From NCBI RefSeq assembly GCF_000284375.1, contig NC_017249.1, positions 2,520,001 to 2,584,000 on the forward strand: a stretch of DNA of 64,000 bases, written 5' to 3'. The notes under the pieces are model-generated. The model had not been told where the DNA came from, ran no database searches, and was given only the letters and a program-made list of their open reading frames with translations. The position numbers and the translations under genes are program-made. This DNA is from Bradyrhizobium japonicum USDA 6 (GTDB lineage Bacteria > Pseudomonadota > Alphaproteobacteria > Rhizobiales > Xanthobacteraceae). This document shows positions 25,369-33,639 of this stretch, piece by piece; the first letter of the stretch is position 1, and every line of letters begins with the position of its first letter.

Positions 25369-27118
25369 CGTCCCAGCCCGAGATGTCGGCCATGAGGCTA
25401 TTGACGCCTGCGCCGACGATGTTGCGGGAAAGCAGCGGCACCAGAATATTGGCTTCGCAGAAGATCTCGTTGACCTTGATCAGGAGCGCGGCGCGCTTGA
25501 CCGGATCGAGCTCCTGCTGCGCGGTCTTGTAGGCCTTGTCGGCCTCGGGATCGGACCAGCGCGAGATGTTTCGGCCGAGCCACTTGTTCTCCTTGTTGGC
25601 GATCTCCCAGGAGACGCACTGGTTCAAGAACCGCTCCGGATCGGGCTGCGGCTGCGTCGTGTTGTACATCTCCATGTCGCAATAGAGCTTCGAGTAGGTG
25701 TCGGGGTTGCCGACATCAGACGAGAAGAACACCGATGCGGTCACCGACTTCAGCTCGATGTCGATGCCGGCCTTCTGGCAGGCCTGCTTGATGATGGCCT
25801 GCGTCTTCTGGCGCGGAGCGTTGATCGAGGTCTGGAAGACGTATTTGAGCTTCTTGCCGTCCTTCTCGCGGATGCCGTCCGCGCCCCGCTTCCAGCCGGC
25901 GTCGTCGAGAATTTTGTTCGCCTTGTCGACGTCGAATGCGTAGGTCAGCTTGCCCGACTTGAACTGCTGGGGCTGGTTGACGAAGCTTGCCGTGGCGATG
26001 CCGCCGCGACCGTAGATGAATTTCTGGATCGCCTCGCGATCGATCAGGAGGTTGAACGCCTGGCGGACGACCGGATCGGACAGCGTCGGGTGCTTGGTCT
26101 TGACGCTGGAGCGCTCGCCGTCGACTTCGGTCCAGGGGTCCGTCGTGTTGAGGATGATGAACTCGACGTTGCCGGACGGCGTGATGTCGACCCTGCCTTT
26201 GCCGCTGGCCTCCATGCGCTTGAGGACCTCCTCCTCCACCAGCAGGTTCCAGGCATAGTCGTACTCGCCGGTCTGGAGCACGGTGCGCGCCGCGGAGACC
26301 GCGTCGCCGCCGCCCTTGACCTCGATCGTGTCGAAATGCGGCTGGTTCTTGACGTGATAGTCGGGGTTGCGTTCGGCCCGGATCAGGTCGCCCGGCTTGA
26401 ACTCGACGAATTTGTACGGGCCGGTGCCGACCGGCTTCAGATTGCCCGGCGCCTCGCGCGACTTCGCGCCGGCATAGTCGCCGAAATGGTGCTTCGGCAG
26501 GATCTGGCCGACCGAGCCGACGAAGGGGTCGGCCCAGAACGGGGTGGGGGCCTTGAACAGCACCTTGACGGTGTGGTCGTCGATCTTCTCGACGGTGATG
26601 TCCTTGTAGGATCCCGTGCTGTATGCGGCGGTCGCGAGGTCCGCCGCATAGGCCCAGGTGAAGACGACGTCGTCGGCGGTGAAGGGCTTGCCGTCATGCC
26701 ACTTCACGCCCTGCTTCAGCTTCCAGATGACGCTCATGCCGTCGGCCGCGAGGCTGCCGTTCGCCTTGGTCGGAATCTCGGCGGCGAGGCAGGGGATGAG
26801 GTTGCCGTCCTTGTCCCAGCCGGCCAGCGGCTCGAAGAAGATGCGCGAAGCCACCTGATCCTTGGTGCCGATCGCGAAATGCGGATTGAGCAGGGTGGGG
26901 GCCTGCCACAGCAGGATCTTGAGCGGGCCGCCGCCGCCGGCCTTGGTCGGCTTGTATTGCAGTGTGGCATCCGCCATCGCGACGTCGTTCCAGAGCAGGA
27001 TCTGGCTCGCGACCGGCGCGGCGATCCCGGCCGCAGCCATGGTCCGGATGAACGAGCGTCGCGACAGCGTGCCTTGCTTCACCTCCGCGATGGACTTGCG
27101 AATCTCGTCTGCGTTCAT
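25331..27118 (-). CDS. peptide-type ABC transporter substrate-binding protein
   Basis: 595 aa from an ATG with GGAGGTC before it. A Tat-type signal carries TLSRRSFIRTMAAAGIAAP near residue 20. The SBP_bac_5 (DppA/OppA) fold is clear: GPLKILLWQAPTLLNPHFA, then GVKWHDGKPFTADDVVFTW near residue 125, FVEFKPGDLIRAERNPDY and VRQAFNLLIDREAIQKFIY. It binds peptides or similar solutes in the periplasm. No permease or ATPase genes accompany it in this window, so it is an orphan here or uses a transporter encoded elsewhere. Confidence 0.9.
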   Translation of the reverse strand: MNADEIRKSIAEVKQGTLSRRSFIRTMAAAGIAAPVASQILLWNDVAMADATLQYKPTKAGGGGPLKILLWQAPTLLNPHFAIGTKDQVASRIFFEPLAGWDKDGNLIPCLAAEIPTKANGSLAADGMSVIWKLKQGVKWHDGKPFTADDVVFTWAYAADLATAAYSTGSYKDITVEKIDDHTVKVLFKAPTPFWADPFVGSVGQILPKHHFGDYAGAKSREAPGNLKPVGTGPYKFVEFKPGDLIRAERNPDYHVKNQPHFDTIEVKGGGDAVSAARTVLQTGEYDYAWNLLVEEEVLKRMEASGKGRVDITPSGNVEFIILNTTDPWTEVDGERSSVKTKHPTLSDPVVRQAFNLLIDREAIQKFIYGRGGIATASFVNQPQQFKSGKLTYAFDVDKANKILDDAGWKRGADGIREKDGKKLKYVFQTSINAPRQKTQAIIKQACQKAGIDIELKSVTASVFFSSDVGNPDTYSKLYCDMEMYNTTQPQPDPERFLNQCVSWEIANKENKWLGRNISRWSDPEADKAYKTAQQELDPVKRAALLIKVNEIFCEANILVPLLSRNIVGAGVNSLMADISGWDVTTWNLGSWYRV

Positions 27119-27381
27119 CGAATGACCTCCACCTCGAAGAAAAATCGTCGCCGCCACCCCATCATGTTGCATCGTGTGCGAGGCGGCAATGCCGGCGAGG
27201 CCGCAAGGCCCTGCGACGAAATGGCGAACGTGGAGATGGGCAGCTTCTGCCGGGACATAGTTGCCGGCGTGAAGGGTATGCCGACTGGATTTCGCGATAA
27301 GCCCTTGATGGCAATGAAGCTCTTATCTGGCACGCGCATTGCACGCAAAGCGTGCGTTGGCAATGACAGTGGAGTACGGGT

Positions 27382-27939
27382 ATGAGCGTCGGCAGCATGA
27401 GCAGCATCGGTGGCGGAAGCGCGGCGGGGTCGCCTTCATCCACCAGCCAGTCGAAATCCGCCGATTCACAAGACGGCGCCTCGATGTTCTCGTCGCTGCT
27501 GGAGAGCGGCACGCCCTACGACGAGGTCAAGGTGAGCCTGCCGAACGGCATGTCGATCGGCATCGTCCATTTCGGTGGCGGCGGCTTCGACAGCAGCGCG
27601 CTCAAGTCCATCGAGGATTTCGTGCAGCAGCTCGCAAGCCAGCAGATATCTGGTGATCCGGCATCCAGCGCCGACCAGTCGCAGAACGGCGACACGCCCG
27701 ACGCCGTCGGGATCGACAAGGTTCATGTCGATCTTCCGAATGGAATCTCGTTCGAGGTGCTGCATTCCTCCGGCGGCCAGGCCACGGACAGCGACGCCGT
27801 CCTGAAGGAGCTCACCGAGGCCGCCGAAGAGCTTGCCGAATCGCTGTCGCACTATTCGCCGGCCTCGGCCGCAGCTTCCGCTTATGCCTCGCAAGCAAGT
27901 TCGTCCGGCCGCAACAGCCAGCTCGACGCGAGGAGCTGA
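27382..27939 (+). CDS. hypothetical protein with duplicated segment, 185 aa
   Basis: The start ATG follows GTGGAGTACGGGT. A Ser/Gly-rich N-terminus (residues 1-35) is followed by two related segments: VKVSLPNGMSIGIVHFGGGG near residue 50 and VHVDLPNGISFEVLHSSGG near residue 118. Each is followed by an acidic helix (KSIEDFVQQLASQ; KELTEAAEELAESL). The C-terminus is again Ser/Ala-rich. There is no signal peptide. The low-complexity Ser-rich start without a signal would fit a type III-secreted protein, but no tts box was identified. Function unknown. Confidence 0.7.
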   Translation: MSVGSMSSIGGGSAAGSPSSTSQSKSADSQDGASMFSSLLESGTPYDEVKVSLPNGMSIGIVHFGGGGFDSSALKSIEDFVQQLASQQISGDPASSADQSQNGDTPDAVGIDKVHVDLPNGISFEVLHSSGGQATDSDAVLKELTEAAEELAESLSHYSPASAAASAYASQASSSGRNSQLDARS

Positions 27940-27997
27940 GCAACACGCAGGCCGCCCCGGGCTACGATGATCCGGCGCGAACGGAGGGGCGAATGCA

Positions 27998-28576
27998 TCA
28001 GCGCCCCTTCGCAAGCGCCAGCGCAGCATCCACCGCGTTCTCGAGAATCTCCTCCGACAATTGCCTGTCGCTCACTGCGCGCGACAATTGCAGTGCGCCG
28101 ACCATGGTGGCGTAGGCCGCGATGGCGCGGCGGCGCCGCTCCGCCGGCGTGCCCTCAGGCATTTGCGCTGCCATCAGCGCGAGGATGTCGGAGATCTTGC
28201 CGGTGAAGGCCTCGCGCGTCGCCTTCGGATGCCGCGCGATCTCGGAGACGAGGGCCGCGGTCGGGCAACCGGTCGCCGCGCGATCGCGATGCCTGGGCGA
28301 GAGATAATCGCGGATCACGGTCTCGAGCGCGACGCCGTTTTCGAGATTGTCCTTGTGCCGCTGCTCGCGCCGCTCCAGCGCGTCACACAGCACCGCGCGC
28401 ACCAGATCCTCCTTGGAGGCGAAGTGCGTATAGAAGGCGCCGTTGGTCAGGCCCGCCTCCGCCATGATGCCGGCGAGGCCGACCGCGGCGATGCCGTTCT
28501 CGCGGAACTGCGTCGATGCGACATCGAGAATGTGTCGCCGCGTCGTGTCCCTGTGTCCCTTGTCGTAGCGCGCCAA
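27998..28576 (-). CDS. TetR/AcrR family repressor
   Basis: 192 aa. The N-terminal helix-turn-helix (residues 12-58) reads TRRHILDVASTQFRENGIAA, then AEAGLTNGAFYTHFASKEDL, a textbook TetR domain. The C-terminal ligand-binding part has ATGCPTAALVSEIARHP, as in many regulators of efflux pumps. It is transcribed away from the MATE pump gene. A nested palindrome (28633-28675) between the two is the likely operator, implying ligand-released repression of the pump and itself. Confidence 0.9.
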   Translation of the reverse strand: MARYDKGHRDTTRRHILDVASTQFRENGIAAVGLAGIMAEAGLTNGAFYTHFASKEDLVRAVLCDALERREQRHKDNLENGVALETVIRDYLSPRHRDRAATGCPTAALVSEIARHPKATREAFTGKISDILALMAAQMPEGTPAERRRRAIAAYATMVGALQLSRAVSDRQLSEEILENAVDAALALAKGR

Positions 28577-28632
28577 TTCCGCCTCCTGCGAACCCGCCGC
28601 CCCCTATGCCACAAAATCGTGAGGTCTGTCCT

Positions 28633-28675
28633 ATTGCATTACGGTCATAATAATACATTATGAGTATAATGCAAT
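28633..28675. promoter_or_regulatory. nested palindromic operator and promoter between tetR-type gene and MATE gene
   Basis: Outer arms ATTGCATTA (28633-28641) and TAATGCAAT (28667-28675) and inner arms TCATAAT and ATTATGA (28645-28651, 28657-28663) share one centre at 28654. TATAAT at 28665-28670 is a perfect -10 for the plus strand and lies inside the right arm, so a bound repressor would block it. Confidence 0.75.
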
Positions 28676-28719
28676 GGGCGGCCGACCGGGCGGTCCGAGG
28701 GAACCACAGGATCGAACCC

Positions 28720-30165
28720 ATGTCCGTCGATGATGCCGCCGCGCCGGCCTTGTCCGCCGCGCCATTCGTGGCCCACACCACGGCGCCGCTTCGCCAGGCG
28801 GTTACGCCCGCCCCAAGCGCCGCTGAGCAAAGGCGCGCCGCGCTCCTGACCGCGCCGATCTTGCCCACGCTGCTCAAGCTCGCGCTGCCGACCGTGACCG
28901 TCCTCGTCGCGCAGACCGCGGTCAACATCGCGGAGGCCTATTATGTCGGCTATCTCGGCACCGATGCGCTCGCCGGTGCCGCGCTGGTGTTCCCGATCTT
29001 CATGCTGATGACCATGATGTCGAACGGAGGCTTCGGCTCCGGCGTTGCGTCCTCGGTGGCGCGCGCGGTCGGTGCTGGCCGCCGCGCCGACGCCGAGGCG
29101 GCGCTGTTTCATGCCGTGGTGCTCGCGATCATTGCCGGCGGCGCGTTCACGCTCGGCGTCGTCCTCGGTGGCCCGCATCTGTATCGCGCCCTCGGCGGCA
29201 CCGACGGTGCGCTTGCCGCCGCCACCACCTATTCCAACTATCTGTTCGCCGGCGCCATCCCGGTGTGGATCGTGAACCTTCAGGCGGCCGCGCTGCGTGG
29301 CGCCGGCAACGTCAAGGTGCCGGCCCTGGTGACGCTGGTCGGCGCCATCGTGACCATTCCGGTCTCGCCGGCGCTGATCTTCGGATTCGGGCCGATCCCT
29401 CGGCTCGGCATCGGCGGCGCCGGCATAGCCTTCGGCCTCTATTACGGCGCGGCGATGCTGTTCCTGCTGCGCTACATGTCGACGGGCGCGACCGGCTTGA
29501 AGCTGCACATCGTGCCGTTGCGCGCAAAGATCTTCGGCGACATGCTGAAGGTCGGTGTCCCCACCGCGCTCAACGCGGTGCTGACCAACCTCACCGTCAT
29601 TCTCGTCACCGGCGCAGTCGGGCTGTTCGGCACCTCCGCGCTCGCCGGCTACGGCATCGCCTCGCGGCTGGACTACATCATGATTCCGCTGCTGTTCGGC
29701 ATCAGCACGGCGACGCTGACCATGGTCGGCGTCAACATGGGCGCAGGCCAGACCGTACGGGCACGAAAGATCGGCTGGATCAGCGGCGTGGTCGGCATGA
29801 TCATGACCGGCACGATCGGCTTGCTGGTTGCGATCTTCCCGACAGCCTGGCTGCACCTCTTCAGCCATGACGCGGACGTCGTCAGCGAGGGCATGACCTA
29901 TTTGCGCATCGTCGCGCCGGCCTATGCCGCGCTCGGCTTCGGTTTTGTCAGTTCGTTCGCGGTGCAAGGCACCGGCCGAGCGATGGGGCCGCTCGCTTCG
30001 TCCTTCGCGCGCATCCTGATCGCGGCCGGCGGCGGCTGGATCGCGGTGGCGAGTTTTGGCGCGGGCATGGCGGGTCTCGCCACCATGGTCACGCTGTCGC
30101 TAGCCGCCTATGCCGCGATCTGTGTCCTGATCATGCTATCACCGTGGACGTGGCGCTCCGAGTAA
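28720..30165 (+). CDS. MATE family multidrug efflux transporter
   Basis: About 481 aa from MSVDDAAAPALSAAP. An ATG at 28660 is in frame but lies inside the operator and its -10 hexamer, so the start at 28720 is preferred. Twelve helices are recognisable; the first MATE block is LLKLALPTVTVLVAQTAVNI with AEAYYVGYLGTDALAG, and the second half begins MLKVGVPTALNAVLTNLTVI. Such pumps expel cationic drugs by H+ or Na+ antiport across the inner membrane. Control by the adjacent TetR-type repressor is likely. Confidence 0.92.
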   Translation: MSVDDAAAPALSAAPFVAHTTAPLRQAVTPAPSAAEQRRAALLTAPILPTLLKLALPTVTVLVAQTAVNIAEAYYVGYLGTDALAGAALVFPIFMLMTMMSNGGFGSGVASSVARAVGAGRRADAEAALFHAVVLAIIAGGAFTLGVVLGGPHLYRALGGTDGALAAATTYSNYLFAGAIPVWIVNLQAAALRGAGNVKVPALVTLVGAIVTIPVSPALIFGFGPIPRLGIGGAGIAFGLYYGAAMLFLLRYMSTGATGLKLHIVPLRAKIFGDMLKVGVPTALNAVLTNLTVILVTGAVGLFGTSALAGYGIASRLDYIMIPLLFGISTATLTMVGVNMGAGQTVRARKIGWISGVVGMIMTGTIGLLVAIFPTAWLHLFSHDADVVSEGMTYLRIVAPAYAALGFGFVSSFAVQGTGRAMGPLASSFARILIAAGGGWIAVASFGAGMAGLATMVTLSLAAYAAICVLIMLSPWTWRSE

Positions 30166-30380
30166 ACGGGCGCACCGGATGCCGGCAATTCTCGCTCTCC
30201 GGGCGCCGCTGCGCGGTGATGCGCGTCACGCTTGCGCGGGCGCATTCGTTCCCCACATGAGGGCGAACGGAGAAGCGTTGTCCGCGTCAGTCGACAAATA
30301 TGGATTTCCATTTCATTGATTTCGCCCGGCGGAGAAGCGAATACGGTTCCAATCATTTTCGTTGAGTGATGGAGACCAAG

Positions 30381-31163
30381 ATGTCGTTTCGCCTCCCCCT
30401 GATCCTTGCAACCGCGCTTGCCATATGGTCGGCCGCAGCAACCGCCGAGACCATCAAGATCGGTGTGACGCCGGGCCCGCATGCGCAGATCTTCGAGGCG
30501 GTGAAGCCGATCGCCGCCAAGCAGGGTCTCGACATCCAGCTGATCGAGTTCTCCGATTACGTCGTGCCGAATGCCGCGCTCGATGCCGGTGAGATCCAGG
30601 CCAATTCGTTCCAGAACCAGCCTTATCTCGACAACCAGAAGGCCGACCGCGGCTACAAGATCGAATCCGTCGGGCTGACCGTGAACTTCCCGATCGGTGT
30701 CTATTCGAAGAAGCACAAGGCCTTCGCCGACATCCCTGAAGGCGGCAAGGTCTCGATCCCGAACGATCCGACCAATGGCGGCCGCGTGCTGCTGCTGCTG
30801 CGCGACAAGGGCGTGATCAAGCTGAAGGACGGCACGGGCTTCAAGCCGACGGTGCTCGACGTCACCGAGAATCCCAAGAAGCTGAAATTCATCGAGGTCG
30901 ATGCGGCGCAGGCGCCGCGCGCGCTCGACGATGTCGATGCGGCCGCGATCAACACCAATTATGCAACCCAGGCGGGCCTCGATCCCGTCAAGGATCCGAT
31001 CCTGCGCGAGGACCCGAAGGGCCCCTACGTCAACCTGATCGCGGTACGTGCCGCCGACAAGGACAAGCCCTGGGTCAAGATCCTCGTGGACAGCTACCAC
31101 ACGCCCGAGGTGAAGGAGTTCGTCCTGACCAAGTTCAAGGGCGCGGTGCTGCCGAGCTGGTAG
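30381..31163 (+). CDS. NlpA/MetQ family ABC substrate-binding protein
   Basis: 260 aa from the ATG with GGAGACC upstream. The Sec signal peptide ends near residue 22 (ATAETIKIG), with no lipobox cysteine, unlike classical MetQ lipoproteins. The fold is clear: IKIGVTPGPHAQIFEAVKPI, LIEFSDYVVPNAALDAGEI, then NSFQNQPYLDN and VSIPNDPTNGGRVLLLL. It would bind methionine or a related compound in the periplasm. No metN or metI lies nearby; the next genes are an LLM monooxygenase and its partners, so it may serve that cluster. Confidence 0.9.
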   Translation: MSFRLPLILATALAIWSAAATAETIKIGVTPGPHAQIFEAVKPIAAKQGLDIQLIEFSDYVVPNAALDAGEIQANSFQNQPYLDNQKADRGYKIESVGLTVNFPIGVYSKKHKAFADIPEGGKVSIPNDPTNGGRVLLLLRDKGVIKLKDGTGFKPTVLDVTENPKKLKFIEVDAAQAPRALDDVDAAAINTNYATQAGLDPVKDPILREDPKGPYVNLIAVRAADKDKPWVKILVDSYHTPEVKEFVLTKFKGAVLPSW

Positions 31164-31287
31164 GCAATCTGCCTAGCCAAGGTCCAGCGCGAGGGGCGAT
31201 CCGGCGGGCAGCCTTGCGCAATGCCCGCTTGTCTGGAGCTGCGGCAACCGACATCATCGGGGCCCATCCTCGCCCGACAGGGGTCGT

Positions 31288-32322
31288 ATGAAACGCTTTG
31301 CAAACCTGAAACGACTGGGGTTCTTCACACGGCTCCTCGATGAAGCCCCGCCCGCGGAGCGCTACCGCTTCGCCGCCGAGCAGATCGTGCGCGCGGAGGA
31401 AGCGGGCCTCGATTCCGCGTGGATCGCGCAGCATCATTTCCACGAGCGCGAGGGCGGCCTGCCGTCGCCCTTCACCTTCCTCGGTTACGTCGCGGCCCAA
31501 ACCTCGCGCATCCGTCTCGGCACCGGCATCGTCACGCTGCCGCTGGAGAACGCGGTGCGGGTGGCGGAAGATGCCGCCGTCCTCGATCTCCTCTGCAACG
31601 GCCGCTTCGAGCTCGGCGTCGGCACCGGCGGCAATCCGTCGGCCTTTGCCGCCTTCGGCCTCGACAGTGCCCAGCGCAACGAGATCTTTGCCCGCAATCT
31701 GGACGTGGTTCGCAACGCCCTGGTCGGCAAGCCGCTCACCGGCGGCGATACGCTCTATCCGCAGCGGCCCCAATTGGACAAGCGGATCTGGCAGGCGACG
31801 TTCTCGGTCGCGGGCGGAGCGCGTGCCGGTAAAGCGGGCGATGGCTTGCTGCTGTCGCGCACCCAGCCGCGGACCAAGGAGGCGCCGAAGGCTACGCTCG
31901 CCGAGATCCAGAACCCGGTCATCGATGCCTATCTCGAAGCGCTGCCGCCGGGATGCGAGCCGCGGATCATGGCCTCGCGCAGCGTCTTCGTCGCCGACGA
32001 CCGGACCGAGGCGATGCGCCTTGCCGACATCGGGCTGCGGCGCGCGCTGCCGCAGTTCCTCAAGGGCGGTCACGCCAGGCCGGGCGAGACGCTGGAGGAG
32101 ATGATCACCGCATTCGACACGCATGTCGGCGCGGCCGACGACGTCATCGCCTCGCTCCGCGCCGACGCCACGCTGGAGCGGGTGACCGACCTCGTCTTCC
32201 AGGCGCATTCAGTGGACGCGCCGCATCCCCATATCCTGCGCTCGATTGAGCTTGTCGCGGACAAGGTCGCGCCGGCGCTGGGCTGGACCCGGACGGCGGC
32301 TGACGTGGCTCTGGCGGGCTGA
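31288..32322 (+). CDS. FMN-dependent luciferase-like monooxygenase
   Basis: 344 aa. LLM features: LGFFTRLLDE start, AEEAGLDSAWIAQHHFHERE, then RIRLGTGIVTLPLENAVRVA near residue 75 and GRFELGVGTGGNPSAF near residue 110. With a CMD-domain gene and an AhpD-like gene directly behind it, this matches the three-gene set I know as the KPN_01858/Avi_7170/Avi_7169 families; that naming is from memory. It probably oxidises a small organic molecule using FMNH2 and oxygen. No flavin reductase gene is adjacent. The substrate is unknown; sulfonates or other heteroatom compounds are possible. Confidence 0.85.
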   Translation: MKRFANLKRLGFFTRLLDEAPPAERYRFAAEQIVRAEEAGLDSAWIAQHHFHEREGGLPSPFTFLGYVAAQTSRIRLGTGIVTLPLENAVRVAEDAAVLDLLCNGRFELGVGTGGNPSAFAAFGLDSAQRNEIFARNLDVVRNALVGKPLTGGDTLYPQRPQLDKRIWQATFSVAGGARAGKAGDGLLLSRTQPRTKEAPKATLAEIQNPVIDAYLEALPPGCEPRIMASRSVFVADDRTEAMRLADIGLRRALPQFLKGGHARPGETLEEMITAFDTHVGAADDVIASLRADATLERVTDLVFQAHSVDAPHPHILRSIELVADKVAPALGWTRTAADVALAG

Positions 32323-32356
32323 TCGGAGTGAACATGATCGCGTTGCACGAGGCTCA

Positions 32357-32983
32357 ATGATGGCTACGAAAGATATCATCGACACGCTCGCCGGGATCGA
32401 ACCGGGCACGGCTCTGGATGGCATTCGCGCACGCCGCCTGCAGGCGCGCGAGAACGCGCAGAAGAGTTATCTCTCGCTGTTCGAGCCGATCGACGCCGGC
32501 GATTTTTCGCTCGTGGAGCGCGCCGCAGTCGCGCTCTTCGTGATCGGCCTTCACCGCGAGCCCAATGTGGCCGCCTTTTACCGGGGAAAGCTCGCGGCGA
32601 CCGCCGATGGTGCGCGCCTGGCCAAGGCGATCGAGCTCGAAATCGGGCGCGGCGAGACGTCAGGCCCGTACGGTGCGTATCCGGCCGGACCGCTGTCAGT
32701 CGAGAACACGGCGGGCCTGATCTATCGCGTGAACGCCGAGGGCAAGTCCGTCCTTGGTGCCAGGCTCGCCGCGGCGCTGGAGCATGCGCATCTGCTGGTG
32801 TTCCGCCCGCGCGATGCCGCGTCCGGCGACATGAAGGCGCTGCTGGCCGCCGGCTGGTCCGACACCGGCATCGTCACCTTCTCTCAGCTCGTCGCGTTCC
32901 TGTCGTTCCAGGTGCGCGTCGTCACGGGCCTGCGCGTGCTCGGCGCCTCGCTGGGCACTGCAAGCGCTGCGGCCGGCGCGTAA
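32357..32983 (+). CDS. CMD domain protein (Avi_7170-like)
   Basis: 208 aa starting MMATKDIIDTLAGIEPG; GAGG lies a few bases before the ATG pair. The middle has SLVERAAVALFVIGLHREPN, and the end FSQLVAFLSFQVRVVTGLRV, the helical pattern of carboxymuconolactone decarboxylase/AhpD folds. It lacks the CxxC pair, unlike its downstream neighbour, so it is probably non-catalytic or a partner subunit. Twelve bases separate it from that AhpD-like gene, indicating one operon with the monooxygenase. Confidence 0.8.
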   Translation: MMATKDIIDTLAGIEPGTALDGIRARRLQARENAQKSYLSLFEPIDAGDFSLVERAAVALFVIGLHREPNVAAFYRGKLAATADGARLAKAIELEIGRGETSGPYGAYPAGPLSVENTAGLIYRVNAEGKSVLGARLAAALEHAHLLVFRPRDAASGDMKALLAAGWSDTGIVTFSQLVAFLSFQVRVVTGLRVLGASLGTASAAAGA

Positions 32984-32995
32984 GGAGACTGCATC

Positions 32996-33580
32996 ATGAG
33001 CGCTGCAAACAACGTCAATCCGCCCGTCGTCTTCACCCAGGACGAGCTCGGCTGGGTGTCGTGGATCGACCCGCTGCCCGAGGCCGAATTGACCGAGCGG
33101 CATTTCGCGGGCCTGGTCGATCGCTCCCGTGCCAAGTCCGAATACTTCCGCCTTCTCGTGCGTGATCCCGAGGTGCTGGAAGCCCGCACCAAGACCGACA
33201 AGGACATCTTCTACAACGTCGCCGATGGCCTGCCGCGCGCCGAGCGTGAGCTCGCGGCTGCTGCGACCTCGCGCTACAATGGCTGCATCTACTGCGCGTC
33301 GGTGCATGCGCGTTTCGCCAGCACCTATTCCAAGCGCCGCGACGACGTGCAGCGGCTGCTTGACGAAGGCGTCAAGGCCGACCTCGGCGAGCGCTGGAAT
33401 GCGGTGGTCAAGGCCTCGGTGGCGCTGGCCGCGACGCCGATCGCTTTCGGGCCTGAGAATATCGCGGAGCTGCGCCGCGCCGGCCTCGACGATGCCGAGA
33501 TCGTCGACGTCATCAACGGCGCCTCGTTCTTCAACTGGGCGAACCGGCTGATGCTGTCGCTCGGTGAGCCCTCGAAATAG
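32996..33580 (+). CDS. AhpD-like alkylhydroperoxidase domain protein (Avi_7169-like)
   Basis: 194 aa with AAGGAG before the ATG. The catalytic CMD motif is intact: YNGCIYCASVHARFA near residue 95 (CxxC followed by His). The C-terminus carries GLDDAEIVDVINGASFFNW. AhpD-type proteins reduce peroxides through the CxxC pair. Here it may remove peroxide formed by uncoupled flavin monooxygenase turnover, or process the product. Transcribed with the LLM and CMD genes and followed 60 bases later by the Liv-type transporter. Confidence 0.88.
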   Translation: MSAANNVNPPVVFTQDELGWVSWIDPLPEAELTERHFAGLVDRSRAKSEYFRLLVRDPEVLEARTKTDKDIFYNVADGLPRAERELAAAATSRYNGCIYCASVHARFASTYSKRRDDVQRLLDEGVKADLGERWNAVVKASVALAATPIAFGPENIAELRRAGLDDAEIVDVINGASFFNWANRLMLSLGEPSK

Positions 33581-33639
33581 GCTATCTCACCGGCACAAGA
33601 ATTGCTGCTTGTTTCAACGCTATCTGGATGGAGCCGTGC

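Noticed and set aside
25328..27385. 685-codon open frame on the plus strand
   Set aside because: Mirror frame of the peptide-binding protein gene on the minus strand; high GC leaves antisense frames open.
28645..29967. 440-codon minus-strand frame
   Set aside because: Antisense of the MATE gene; composition is low-complexity and unlike a protein.
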